From contig KN834766.1 of assembly GCA_000827265.1 (NCBI GenBank), positions 553,061 through 617,060 of the forward strand: a stretch of 64,000 nt of DNA. Reading direction: 5' to 3'. Both the position numbers and the translations under genes were made by a program. This document shows positions 24,016 through 35,118 of this stretch, piece after piece (position 1 is the first letter of the stretch; each line of letters opens with the position of its first letter). The stretch is from Collybiopsis luxurians FD-317 M1 (Eukaryota > Basidiomycota > Agaricomycetes > Agaricales > Omphalotaceae). The notes beneath the pieces are model-generated. The model searched no databases, had not been told where the DNA came from, and worked only from the letters and a program-made list of their open reading frames with translations.

Positions 24016-24841
24016 GACAATGCAAAGTGGTACTGCTTGGTATTCGAGCAGGACTTGAGTGATCAAGCACGCGAAAATGTTGAACACGATGCCGCTTGAA
24101 TGCCGCACTATGCACGTTTCTTATACCCTGGCTTGCAGTGCAATGCTATATAAAGGCTGTCAATAACAGCTCAAGAGTATGGAAAATCCGGAACTTGACT
24201 ATCATTGACTCGCATATAGGTGCATAGTAGAAGTACCTTGCAATACGATATCTGATGTCCTGGATATATCAAGGCCACGAGCGGCCCCGATGACCCAGAC
24301 TGTACGTACAATATAACGAGGATAGGCCAAGGAAGGAAAAATGGTCGGATCCGGACTTAAAAAGTACTACAAATGCACTCCTCATGTTGCCCTCGCAATA
24401 AAAGAATAAAAACTTGCCAATTAGCATGTTAGTAACGCTGACAAGTGCCAAAAATTCAAAAGCGAGGTTGTCGTCATCCCAATGGTCGTCCTTCATGTTT
24501 CTCGTCTTCAATTGAAGTTGCACTGACAGAGTCAATGTATGCAGACTTCGAGTGAAGCTGTACTGTCTGGCTTGTCGTAGAGTATTTGGCAACAGCCCTT
24601 GGATCAGAACAGATGCTTTCGGTGTATTGCTATCACTGCCCGCTGTTTCATCAATGCGCGCAGTCTCGTTAAGGTCATTAACAAATGCTTTCAGTGTATT
24701 ACTATCATTGCCCGCCATTTCATCAATGCACGCAGTCTCGTTAAGGTCATGCGGGTCCGGAGCATTGTGTGAAGCCTCAAGGACGATGTGCACGGCGAGT
24801 TCTATGGTATCATTGGTGGCAGTACTACGAATAAGTAGTTA
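24016..24841. other. Intergenic region between F-box and Zn2Cys6 genes
   Basis: A minus-strand frame (24269-24793) spans a 72-bp tandem repeat in frame but has no recognisable family. It may be 3' UTR of the regulator gene or a small orphan frame. Confidence 0.35.
24613..24750. repeat. 72-bp tandem repeat, about two copies
   Basis: ATGCTTTCGGTGTATTGCTA at 24613 recurs 72 bases later at 24685 with few changes, and both units end in GCAGTCTCGTTAAGGTCAT. The period is 24 codons, so the repeat keeps frame on the minus strand (DLNETA...DSNT). Confidence 0.8.
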
Positions 24842-27306
24842 TCACATTAAAATCCTTTCTACTTCTCTACCCACTCCGGTCACCAAATCCTGCGCAGTCA
24901 TAGAATAGCCCATGGACTGATCGATTTGTAAGAGCATATCATCGACAAAATACAGGGCAAGCCGGTCATTGATGCGCTCTACAATATCTGTTCTATCAGC
25001 ACAAAAAAATCCTAAGACTTGAATAGCATCCCGAAAACTAGAAAGGGAATGTGAAATATTAACTCCGTCGAGAAGAAACTGAGTAACACACAACAAGAGT
25101 GTGATACTTACCATTCAAGTGTTCGTGAATACTGTATACGGGTTATACCGACAACATTCTCCTCTTCCATCAAAAATCTAGCCCATCTAGATAGATCGCC
25201 AGGATGCGCCACCAATCGCTCAGCCGACGGAGTGTCTCTCAACAGTTCGCATATCTCCACAGCCGCCTTGGCAGTCAGGGTTCGCGCGCGGCGTAAATGC
25301 ATCTGGATCCTTTCATGATTCCATTCGACCGTAGCCTTCGAGGAAGCTGAGCCGAGACTTGAAGGCCCATGTGATGAGGAGGAGCTACCATCGGAGCTAG
25401 GATGAAAAACTTGGCATTCTGATATTCGGTCTTGAAGAAGTTCATAGACGGCAAAAACTAAGGAACCCCAAGATAAAACAAAGCCAGTTGAGATAACGCG
25501 GAGGTAGAATAGTCTCCACTGCGCTTCGTGACTCGGTAGCTGTTGAAGAAGTCTAGATATTTGGTCCAACTCGGCGGTTAGAAGGCTATGGAAAAGGTCA
25601 AGAGAAGCAAAGTGAGTAATGAGAAAACATTCGTCCAACGGTTGACGTCGGGCTACAACTGTTAAGTAGGAGAAATATAGTCAGACTACCTATATGCATA
25701 AATAGGAAGATGTGGGATCAATGATGATTCTTACCTCCAGTAAGGTTTTCAGAGGTTTCTCGTGCGAGACGGATATAATGATGAGCGACTGCAATCACGG
25801 TAGGGAAGATGAATGATGAGCTTGTGAGTACATCAAGTATTTAAGGTTACGCACACGCAGGAAGAGACAAGAAAACGTCGGACACGGACCAGGTTTTTGC
25901 ATGAACGGAGCGTATAAGTTGCTCCAAGGGTTCGAATTGGATAGGAACAATCAAACGTTCGTCGTTGCGAGTGCTGTTCAGGGTAACGCTTTAGCTACAA
26001 TGAGAACAGTACTTTAAGTATACACACTGACAATGGAATGGATTTTCCTGAGAATAAAGCGCCAAACGCGTCTCCAATCTCGATTGAAACATTTTTATTC
26101 AGTCTGAAAAAAAAATATCGCCCTCGGAGAAAGCTCACCATGTACCCACAAAATCGCAGCATTTCAGCTTCATCCGTTATAGAGAGGGATCCATCCTCTG
26201 CAAGAAATCGTATGTGATGAATATAGGCACTGGTATACGCGGAGGCGCGGTTCCCAGAGAACACTGATGAAAATGTCAAATATAAATTGACCTCTTTTCA
26301 TTAAGCGGGACGGCATACTATGACTCAGATGACCCAGTAACCAGCAGGAAGCTGCGTTTTCCTTTGAAGGATTTGTGGTGATTCCTTCATGATTTGCCAG
26401 CCATATTGTTTCTGCCCACAGCTGTCGTACAAGAGGTTCCCGAAGTTGGCCGTACGGACGGAGGTCGGGTACGATCGGCAATTTGAGGGGCGCGGGGCTC
26501 GTGAAAAAATCAGAATGCTCGGCGTTCAATTCAGCTTGTCCTAGGATAAACGGATTTTTCGAGAAGACAGATGCAACCGTGATGATGGAATATGCAAGAA
26601 CACGATCCTGAGATTGGAGGCAGGTTAAGTCCCATGAACTGAGACGTAGAGATTCTTCAAGCTTGGAAAGATTTATCAAGGGATGCGAGTCGTTGGGAGA
26701 ATTGCGGAAAGCTGGGGGAGCGGGTTAGATTGACATGGGATAGAATGGAGGGTGTGGCGCACTCTCAAAGAGATCTTCCACAACGGCTGCTGGGAGTTCG
26801 CAGCAAGGAGGAACCGGTAAGGGATCACCGGATAATGTATTCCAAGAACGTAGAATTACTGCAGCAGAATCTTCCTTGAGGATGGATAGAGGTACCAGAG
26901 ATGCGGACGATGCTGCCTGTTCACTACTCCCTGAAGGAGAAGAAGTTTCGTATCTTTCCTCCGCCGGTTGAGATGCAGAAGCCAGTAACTCTGCCTTTGT
27001 TCTTCGTTTCCGCCGGACGACCGGTGTCGTTGTACAGCTAAAAGAACCCGAGCTACTTGACAAAACCGGACAAAATTTCCTATGTGCAAGAATTACTCAC
27101 TTTACCCCTTTCTCCACGCACCGAGGACATGGACCATCCGGCTGAGGGTGGCACAGAACACGCCGAGCTTTACAGTAGTCGCAAGCTGGGGGTTTCTTGC
27201 GCTTCGATACTTCAGTTTCGGGCATATCTTGGAGGCGACAAACTGCGCCACGACTGCGCTTGGTTAAAGCATGCTGCGGTTCTAGATCAGTCATGAGGGC
27301 GATCAT
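24842..27306 (-). CDS. Zn(II)2Cys6 fungal transcription factor
   Basis: Nine exons (27306..27101, 27037..26763, 26711..26319, 26263..26146, 26103..26026, 25988..25855, 25788..25735, 25658..25112, 25037..24842) encode about 666 residues. The zinc cluster is CDYCKARRVLC plus PCPRCVEKGVNC, Cys 42/45/52/60/63/70, interrupted by intron 1. A Ser-rich linker follows, then the fungal regulator middle region: SWDLTCLQSQDRVLAYSI, QLREPLVRQLWAETIWLA, NDERLIVPIQFEPLEQL, and a helical tail. It is expected to be a nuclear DNA-binding regulator; no target can be inferred. The exon joins around 26146/26103 (donor GTACAT) and 26026/25988 (acceptor AAAG) are non-standard choices forced by frame, so this part of the model is the least certain. 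Confidence 0.85.
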
Positions 27307-27819
27307 CAATAGACTCGCACGCGCTGAATCTTATCTATTCATCTTATCGAGGGTCGCAGCTTCCTCATGGACGCCTTCATTTGGACTTCTCATTATTTGC
27401 TTCGAATGACAGTGCAAGGATGAAAATGCCAGCGCTTTGTCGAGAGGAATGGTTCTTATGTCCACGGTGTTGCTCATAGAACAACAGCTCGCGGAGTTCC
27501 ATGGACTTCACATCCAACTAACTTGACACTAAAACACACGCCCGAAGGTAGAGAAGCCTGCCACCGGGGCATACATAACGAGGGAATATAGTACGAATTT
27601 ATGAGGACATAACGTAAGAACGACATTGATGAATAACAAGATACAGTTGCGATGTTGAGACATGAGATATGCAAGGAATCGAGATAAAGATGCTACTGCA
27701 AACCGAGTTAGAGCGCTGTTGTCGGCGCAGGGAAAAGTGAACATACCTTGGAATACAAAAATATACAGTGGTGATACAGATTTTCCGCCTCTGTAAGACA
27801 AGTCCTTCCCCAATCTATA
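27307..27819. other. Short intergenic stretch
   Basis: Lies between the regulator start and the 3' end of the membrane protein gene. Minus-strand frames here have no family features. Likely promoter and 3' UTR. Confidence 0.4.
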
Positions 27820-28419
27820 CTATCGATGGTCCCAATAATATTTCGGAGGCATCTGTGACGGGTGTTCAGGAAAGAAACTTGTCCGTGATGATCTTTTGGC
27901 GGACGCTTCGGGCTGTGTAAGAATAGGAGAATTAAGATGCCGATTTGGAGTTGGGAGGACGTAAAAATAATACCTTGGCGATTGTGCTTTCACCAGTGTC
28001 TGAAACATTTGTATCTGTCGTCTTCTGCGGCTCTTTTTCCTTCAACGTCGCAGAGAAAGATGATGAAGGGCGTGTCCCAGCTCGAGGACGATGCTGCTCT
28101 CGATGGCGCTCAAGATCGTCCACTAAATGCAACGCCGAGCGTCGTCTACGTCGCCGTTGGAAAATTACAGCAGCAATGATGGCTACGACGACCAATACTT
28201 TCGAGCTCGGCTGTCAGCAAAAAAACCGAGAGGCGTCAAGGAAGTGACACACTTATGGCAATGATTACGCCAATCTCCCAGGAAAGACCCAGCGGGGAAG
28301 AATCACTGCGAAAGAAGTATGTCTCAGTAACAGAGAGCGGGCAGAAAAAAAATGAGGGCTCACTTGTTTCCTTCACCGTCCACTGGTGGAGTGTTAGTAT
28401 CTGTGTTATTGCTTGACAT
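27820..28419 (-). CDS. Small single-pass membrane protein
   Basis: Exons 28419..28364, 28305..28251, 28210..27974 and 27912..27820 encode 146 residues. The N-terminus is short and polar (MSSNNTDTNTPPVDGEG). It is followed by one hydrophobic segment, VLVVVAIIAAVIF, perhaps extended by the preceding WEIGVIIAIS, and then a strongly basic stop-transfer run (QRRRRRR). The rest is a hydrophilic, Ser/Lys/Glu-rich cytoplasmic tail. The pattern fits a type I or III membrane protein without a cleaved signal. No family is recognised. The exon 2/3 junction (donor GTGTCA) is the weakest; another donor two bases upstream would change the frame. Confidence 0.65.
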
Positions 28420-29106
28420 GATGGAGCGGGGAGAGGGCGGACGAGGGAGAGGGAGATGGAAAACAAATAGGAAGGGCGCTGCCGCCATTATATAGAAAAG
28501 GCCAAGAGGAGCTTCGTGCCAAGAATATCATGGCGAAGTGTCTTGGCTGGTGAACTAGGCCGTGACAACACTTCGATACATTCAATCATTTCTCGTGGCT
28601 TGAATTTTCACCCATGTTCCTATGAAGGAAGGCATTGGTATGAAAGGTTCGATGGAACTCACAATAGATCTTCGTTTAACTGGAGACAGAAGCTGGAAAT
28701 TATTCCAGATCGTAATAGAACGAAGACTGCGGTGCCTGGCCGTATGTTTCCGTACATGGGTTGGAGGACAGTTGTCCGTCGACTTGTTAATAATATCGGT
28801 CTTAGCCTTGCTAAGCTTGACCTTCAAGGTATGCGTGATCGGACCTTAAAACATGAACAAGCGTCTTGCTGCAGCTTGTGAGTCGCAAATGCTATCCGAC
28901 ATGTCGCAAGCTCGTCGCTGCACACTGGTTGTGGGGTGCTTAAAGTTAAAAGCTTCTGGCTCGGCTGGTCAGTGCGTGAAATAATATTGCCTTCTATGGA
29001 ACTCAATTCGGGCTCGGTTGGCCTGATGTCAACTATTTTTCTTCCATTCCTTCCGTGTTGCTTCCGTGTTGTTCAAAGTAAATTCCGACTTGAACTGGTT
29101 TGGAAG
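28420..29106. other. Divergent intergenic region
   Basis: Lies between the starts of the membrane protein gene (-) and the acylpyruvase gene (+), so it should hold both promoters. No supported coding feature. Confidence 0.45.
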
Positions 29107-31512
29107 ATGTCCGCTTTCGTCAGACACGGCAAAAAGGCAAGTATCAGTGCCTACGACTTTCTAGGTCCCCCATACAAGCTGTAAACGCCACGCACGTTTG
29201 TTGAACAGACGGGCATGCAGGCATGCGGTATCAACGAATCTTTCCAGGTGTTCGGGGACCTAGTAAGGGAGCGGAAGTTTTTCGGGTCCTCCCGCTGCGC
29301 GCTTCCTCATCATCCAACCCTTCCGTCTTCTCCTGACCCGACTTTGAACGAGTTACTCATACATTATCTATTCAGATCGTCGCTATAGGCAGAAATTATG
29401 CCGAACATATCAAAGAGTTGTCAAATACGGCACCCAAAGAACCGTTCTTTTTCCTAAAGGTTTGTTGACATTCCCTTCGTTGACCGACTCCGTTTTTGAG
29501 CCGCCCTGCGCCGCGTCCATGGGTTCGCTGGCGCTTTTCTGTTCATTCCGGCTTTCCTTATGCCGAGATGGATAGGATTCTTTTATTTGCTTGGCAGACA
29601 TCTGTGCATACTTGCCATCGGAAGCTGTTTTCCAAATCGATTTCTTCACATTCATTGCTGGTCCGTTATAACACCCACCAAACATCATTTTTCCTCGATG
29701 TCTGTTATTTTTGGATGAATACGTATTGCGCTTGGTGATAAGATAGCCATCGGCGCCCTGACCCGATGGAGGCGATAGTATCCACCCAAGCTCTTCTTGG
29801 CTGTCATCTGGGTGACTACAAAAAAAGCCCCGGTCGACTGGAACCTCTTTGCCTCTTGTTTTAATTTCTGCCTTTACGCGCGTCTGCCAAGCTGTCTTTG
29901 TACGACTAACTGTTCCATCATCCGTTTCAATTAGCCTACAACAAGCTACCTACCGTCCGGAGGCAAAGTCGAAATACCCAAAGGAATAGTCTGTCACCAC
30001 GAAGGTGAGTTGAGTGGACAAGCTGCATACAACATATGTATTTGTTTGAGTTACTCTGGGTTGTATTAATCCGCCGACCTTATACCTGGTATGGTAAGGA
30101 TTGATATGGACTACGAACGGTTTTCATTGTTCAAAACGTCTCAGGAACAGGTTTGAATCATTGAATCAATATTGAACACCGGTACAAACATACTTCGAGA
30201 TAGAGTTCGACATGCATAGATTGCTCCGAAAATAATCTTTCCCTGTTTGAACCGCTTCTTGCTTTGTATTTCTGTGGCCCTTGGGGCGACCTGCATGAAG
30301 TCGAACGCTGACATTTTTGTTATTCATACACAGTCGAACTTGGGCTTGTCATTGGCAAAGGAGGACGTGACATTTCTCAAGCTAACGCGGAGGCTCATAT
30401 CGCTGGCTATGGTGAGTACGTTCCGGTCTTGGTCTATTCCGTCTGTCCGTGTGTCAAGCCTTTTTTTTGCTTGGCCTCGCTCCGAGAAGAAAATGTTACT
30501 CCACATAACCCCGCCCCCAACCCCTCTGCTATACAGAAATTCTCCGCTTCGTACTTTTTTGCGTCTTCCGACACGCCTGTATCGCATGTTGTACTGATTT
30601 AAACTTTTTTTTACGTCTTTTCAATTGTGTTTGAATAGCTCTAGCGGTGGACATGACGGCGCGGAACCTTCAAGACCAGGTCAAGAGCAAGGGGTTACCT
30701 TGGAGCGCTGCCAAGGGCTTTGATACCTTCACCCCGATCGGGTACGTGTGCAAACCTTGATTTCTTCTCTTTCCCTTCTTTTTCCCTATCAATTGCCTTA
30801 CTCCGTTCACCTTTCACCGTTCCATTCCCTCGTTCAATTGTGCGCCTACATGTATACATCTGCATCTCTTAGAAGTCCGTGCTCGTCGCGTCGCGATGCA
30901 AATTGCGCAGTACACTTTTTCTACTTGGATTTTCCATGAATAAATAAGACAGCTGGTGTTAAGTAGAGTTTTGTTTCCACAGGTCTTTCATTCCCAAGTC
31001 GGACATTAAGGATCCGCATAATCTCAAGCTTTGGCTCAAGGTAAGTGACACCCTCAGACAGCACCGAGTTTCAATTCAACGCTTTTTCCTCTGTTTTCCT
31101 TCACCCGTCTCTTTCATTCCCTACCTCGTCTTCCGTACCCCGTCCATTTTTCTACAAATTTTTACATATTCTCTACGCATGTCCTCACTCCTACCCGTAC
31201 TCTGGCTCAACTTCTCAACTCCTCCACGCCCAACCCCCAAAGATCAACGGCGCCTTCAAACAGAACGGCACCACCGCTGATATGATCTTCCGCATCCCCC
31301 GACTCATCGAGCACATCTCGTCCATCATGACGCTGGAAGAAGGCGACTTGGTGTTGACCGGCACACCGGCGGGTGTAGGTCCGCTTGCCGCTGGAGATGA
31401 AGTCGAGTGCGCGCTGGCTGAGGGCGATGCCAACGGAAATGCGGGGAAGAATCTGGCAGAGCTGAAGTTTGGTGTAGTTGACAGGGCTGGGGGATATCAG
31501 TTCAAGCCGTAA
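29107..31512 (+). CDS. FAHD1-like acylpyruvate hydrolase / oxaloacetate decarboxylase
   Basis: Exons 29107..29136, 29376..29459, 29935..30004, 30334..30411, 30639..30741, 30983..31040 and 31243..31512 encode 230 residues, the usual length of the family. Motifs in order: [49 protein letters not shown] (metal-binding E-x-E), [13 protein letters not shown] (third metal ligand), [26 protein letters not shown], and [19 protein letters not shown]. Known members hydrolyse acylpyruvates or decarboxylate oxaloacetate, usually in mitochondria; no clear targeting signal is visible here. Intron 1 has a GC donor (AAG|GCAAGT). All six introns are 202-475 nt, several times longer than in the other genes of the window. 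Decayed copies of the last exon follow. Confidence 0.94.
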
Positions 31513-31860
31513 GGCTAGAGTATATTCGGTACTAATACAAAGCTGGTTTGTTAGATTCTGTTACTGAGAATTTTTACATCATAGTCGTGCAGATCGATTT
31601 GATTCTGAATTCTGATATGTCGAGCTTTGTTGCCTAGCTCGGCATCAGTCTCCAATGATGACAACAGCGATATGGAGCGGTAACGGGAAGGGCAGCTCGC
31701 TCATTGGTCTCTTCTGCAGCTCAACAAAAAAAAACTCGGAGAAATACTATGCCCTACTATTGATTGCAATTACCGTTAAAGCCCCATCTTGGAATGCAGA
31801 TTCCTGCCCGTTACGCCGAAGAGGTAATCAGCTGTCGCGATAGATCAGCTCGTGGGTCAA

Positions 31861-31940
31861 GTGTGCGGTAACCGACGGCGAATGCGATTCCAATGGAGGG
31901 AAGGCTGATAGGGTCAAAGAGTATCAGCTCAACCCGTGAG
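31861..31940 (+). pseudogene. Decayed copy 1 of the FAHD1 last-exon end
   Basis: Resembles the last 80 bases of the acylpyruvase coding region (GTGCGC..GAGGGCGA..GGATATCAG..AAGCCGTAA): GTGTGCGGTAACCGACGGCG through GTATCAGCTCAACCCGTGAG. It lacks an upstream exon and has internal changes. Confidence 0.6.
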
Positions 31941-32058
31941 ATGTGAGGGGAATGAAAGGACTTGGTAGAACATAAGTTTGTCATATTCTGTTTCGAGCAT
32001 CAATTATTTCGGTACGAAAAATCTTCCTGGTCCCGGGCGTCAAAATTCACTCAATGGC

Positions 32059-32203
32059 GAGTGTGCGTTAACTGACAGTGGCGATGGCGATGGCGATGGC
32101 GACGGCGATGCCAATGCCAATGCCAATCAATGCAGTAAAGAATCAGCAGAGTCGAAGGTTGGTGTGGTTGATATGCTCGGAGGTTGTCAGTACAAGCCGT
32201 GAG
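32059..32203 (+). pseudogene. Decayed copy 2 of the FAHD1 last-exon end
   Basis: GAGTGTGCGTTAACTGA, then an expanded GATGGC/GATGCCAAT hexamer tract, then GTCGAAGGTTGGTGTGGTTGA and TACAAGCCGTGA. This corresponds to the end of the acylpyruvase frame ([11 protein letters not shown]...KFGVVD...YQFKP) with an in-frame hexanucleotide expansion. Confidence 0.65.
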
Positions 32204-32344
32204 ACGAGACTGAGGGAAAAGAGTTGGTGGAATGCAAGTTTGTTATATTCTCAGAGGTTTTAAGCGTTGATCACCTATAAGTATCGGTACCAAAACTCTT
32301 ACTGGTGATGAGGCTCATGATTCATTCAATGGGATGCTCATGGC

Positions 32345-32470
32345 TGGAGCAGAGGTCGAGTGCGTTAACTGAAGGCGATGCCGATGCCAATGCCAATACA
32401 GTAAAGAATCTATCCGAGTCTTAGGTTGGTGTGGCTGATAAGGTCAAAGGGTATCAGCTCAAGCCGTGAG
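32345..32470 (+). pseudogene. Decayed copy 3 of the FAHD1 last-exon end
   Basis: GCTGGAGCAGAGGTCGAGTG through CAGCTCAAGCCGTGAG matches the terminal part of the acylpyruvase coding exon, with stop codons and hexamer expansion. The sequence after it (GTGAGATGTGAGGGGAA...) is nearly identical to that after copy 1. Confidence 0.65.
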
Positions 32471-32689
32471 ATGTGAGGGGAACGAGAGGACTTGGTAGAA
32501 CGTTATATCTGTTACGAGCATTAATTATATTTGTCCAAAAATGCTCCTGGTCCCGCCGTCACAATTAAAACTTATTAAACCCCCAGCGGTGACGGTATCG
32601 AAAGAGACAGAAGCACTTCCGCCAAGGGCCAGTTTTGCGCACATCTTAGTATCGTCCGTAATAGGTTTATTTCAAACTAGGAATAGTAA

Positions 32690-32783
32690 TGCCCCATGGC
32701 TGAGTTGGTTACAGCGTCCGACTGTTATTGTCATATGTGACATTCTCATCGGAAGGTCGAGAGTTCGAGCCTCTCTGGGGCAG
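32690..32783 (+). tRNA. tRNA-Asn (GTT) with 20-nt intron
   Basis: Full cloverleaf: acceptor TGCCCCA/TGGGGCA with discriminator G, D stem GCTG/CAGC, anticodon stem TCCGA/TCGGA, loop CTGTTAA (anticodon GTT at 32724..32726), variable loop AGGTC, T stem GAGAG/CTCTC with loop TTCGAGC. A 20-nt intron (32728..32747) interrupts the loop after position 37, the usual place in nuclear tRNA genes. A T run at 32823-32828 may end transcription. Confidence 0.93.
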
Positions 32784-33375
32784 TGAGCCCGTAAATTGTG
32801 GCTACCTCTTCACTTCTCATTCTTTTTTGGTTTTAGTTTAAGACCCTCTTAAACACCAGAGCACCAGAGCACCCTTACTTTCAATTTTCGCGTTCCAATG
32901 CCATCCATCTTCTTAACCTAACCACACACACCACCTTTCCGAACGCAAACCCAGACTACTTCGTAGTGTAGTATTGAACTTACTACTACTAGGACGTTTT
33001 CAATCGCTCATTTACTTAGACGATTCACTTTCACTTTGCATTCCGAGCATGCTCATGCCCATGCCCAATACGGTTTAGCTGCGTAACTATCATCATCATT
33101 AAAATGGACCAAATTGTACTCGTAATTGTAATCGTAAAAAAGGCACGTAAGTAAGAGCATTCGTTTCGTATCAGTCGAGTCGATGCGTGAATCGTAGAAC
33201 GTCAAGGAAGAGCGTCAAGGAAGAACGTAACAAGCGTAGTGATATAAGTACTATGTATGTATGTATGCCGATATGCATCTAAAACTGTATAGGTAGGTAT
33301 AGGTGCGTATGTATAGGAAAAGATGATTTGGTATTATCCGAGAAGATCCATGAATCAAGCGGAAAGAGGACAAGC

Positions 33376-33413
<38 letters not shown>

Positions 33414-34281
33414 GGAAAAAAAAGAGAAAAAATCATATAAACATATGATAAAACCCAAAAACTACAAACATGAACGAAAAAATTCTACTCGAGAAAAAAA
33501 GCATGTAACGAGTAACCTGTAACTTTAAAGGCGTAGTAGGAGGGTGAAGGTGGAGGTGACGCACGAATAAAAATAGGTATAGGCATCTATGTGTGATAGA
33601 CGGATAATCAAAATGTAAACGGATCATCCACGGCAGACATCGACGGTATGCTATGCAGGTATCGCAAGGGGCACAAGGGGAAGGGGGAAGGCAGGGGATA
33701 CACTGGTTTTTCTGATGATGGTAAATAGCGATGATGATAAAGATGAGAGCTTGCGGATCGGTAACGAGGCCCGAGGTTCATCTGATTAGGTATTCGTCGA
33801 GGTGGTCCGAGGTAATGGGAGAAAGCTAAGAAAGATCGAGTGCGGTGATGAGGGTCTGAATGCGACTGATGATGATAATGATGATAATGAAACGGAGAAA
33901 AGAAAGTTCAGGAAGGTATGAATATAAAACGACCTGAAAAAGAAACCCTTTTCTGCGATTCGGAACCACTAGGAATGTATAAGTGGGGTAAATGTATGTA
34001 TGAACGTATGTGTTACAGCGTAGAAGGTTTATATTTGCTACAGTTTGAAGAGAAACGGTACAAAACGAGAAGCAAAAGCTTAAGCAGAGCGAGACGAGGA
34101 AGAAAGTCAAAAAGAAGAAACCCAACTGAGAATATGAACAGGTAATGAAGAAAGGAAATGAAATGAAAATGAAAAAGTGAAACCTCGGAAATGAAAACCC
34201 CGTACTTCCGAACGGAAGCTTTTATGAAGGCCGCGCACGGTGTGGGGAAGGGGGATGAGGGGAAGATAGACGGTTCCGTGC
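32784..34281. other. Intergenic / 3' UTR region
   Basis: Lies between tRNA-Asn and the 3' end of the next minus-strand gene. It is purine-rich on the plus strand and contains a long A run. No supported gene. Confidence 0.4.
33377..33412. repeat. Homopolymer of 36 A
   Basis: Thirty-six consecutive A (T on the other strand), followed by further A-rich sequence. It may be a simple repeat or the scar of a poly(A) tail from a retroposed sequence. No flanking duplication was identified. Confidence 0.9.
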
Positions 34282-35118
34282 CTACAAGCTCGAGCTTCGA
34301 GATTTGTGATGCTTCGAGTGGGTTGGCCGCGAGTGAGATTTTGACCGTGGTTCGTCGCGACGCCTGGTCCGTTCACGGTCTCTGTCTCCTCTATCTCTAT
34401 CACGGTCTCGGTCTCTATGATAGTTGTGGTGAGCGCTCTTGCTCCGGCTGTGTCTGGTATGAATAGTCGCCGCGGGACTGGTAACAGGGCTATGGGCCGA
34501 GGAAGGACTGGCGCTGCGGAACCCGCTAAAGAGCTTTCCGATCCAGCTTTTGGAATTTGAGGGCGATGAAGGTTGAGCGTAATAAGGCTGGTACTAGTAG
34601 ATTCAAAGAAAACAAAACGTCAACGTCCCATTTCGGTAGATGAGCCAAATAAATGAACGCACCATGACACGAGTAGCTACACCTACACGGGGATCATATA
34701 ACTGCGTTTGTGGCGAGGTATTGGAGCGTTTGGGTAAGCGTGGGGCAGGAGGAGGAGTATGGAAAGTATTGGACCGCTGCGGAGGTCCGGTGGGGGGTGT
34801 CGGCGGAGAGCCTGGGTACGGATATTGAGAATAATCATACCGCTGAGGAGCCGACGTCGGCTGGTAAAAATTTGAAGTCGAGCCATAGGCGCCAGAGCTG
34901 GAGGAAGAGCCTCTTGAAGTTGGTGCAGTGTACGACCGCTGTGGGTTGCGTCTGCTGCTGGTCTCCGAACCTGGTAATCTGACTGGACCTAAGGCAGGCG
35001 TAGGCATGAATGGATTTGCCGGCTCGTATTTCTCAGTGTCCTGCACCCATCTATCAATGCTCCGAAGTTTGGCTTTGTACCGTTCGTATGCCTCTGGACT
35101 GTAGTCGTACTCAGTCAT
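34282..35118 (-). CDS. Ser/Pro-rich protein with Arg-Asp repeats, unknown function
   Basis: Exons 35118..34687 and 34593..34282 encode 247 residues. The N-terminal 45 residues (MTEYDYSPEAYERYKAKL, RSIDRWVQDTEKYEPANP) are the least biased and look like a conserved helical segment. The middle is Ser/Pro/Tyr-rich, with possible SH3- or WW-ligand motifs (PPTPPTGPPQRS, PPPAPRLPKRS). The short segment KSWIGKLFSGFRS looks like an amphipathic helix. The C-terminus has RDRDRDRDRGDRDRERTRRR repeats and an SR-like tail, suggesting nuclear or RNA-related location by inference. The longer upstream frame begins with an unlikely start, and ATG 35118 opens the conserved-looking part. Confidence 0.75.

Noticed and set aside
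29410..29688. 92-codon minus-strand frame
   Set aside because: It overlaps exon 2 and intron 2 of the acylpyruvase gene on the other strand and has no family features.
33251..33522. Frames spanning the A36 run
   Set aside because: Poly-Phe or poly-Lys products of a homopolymer; not genes.
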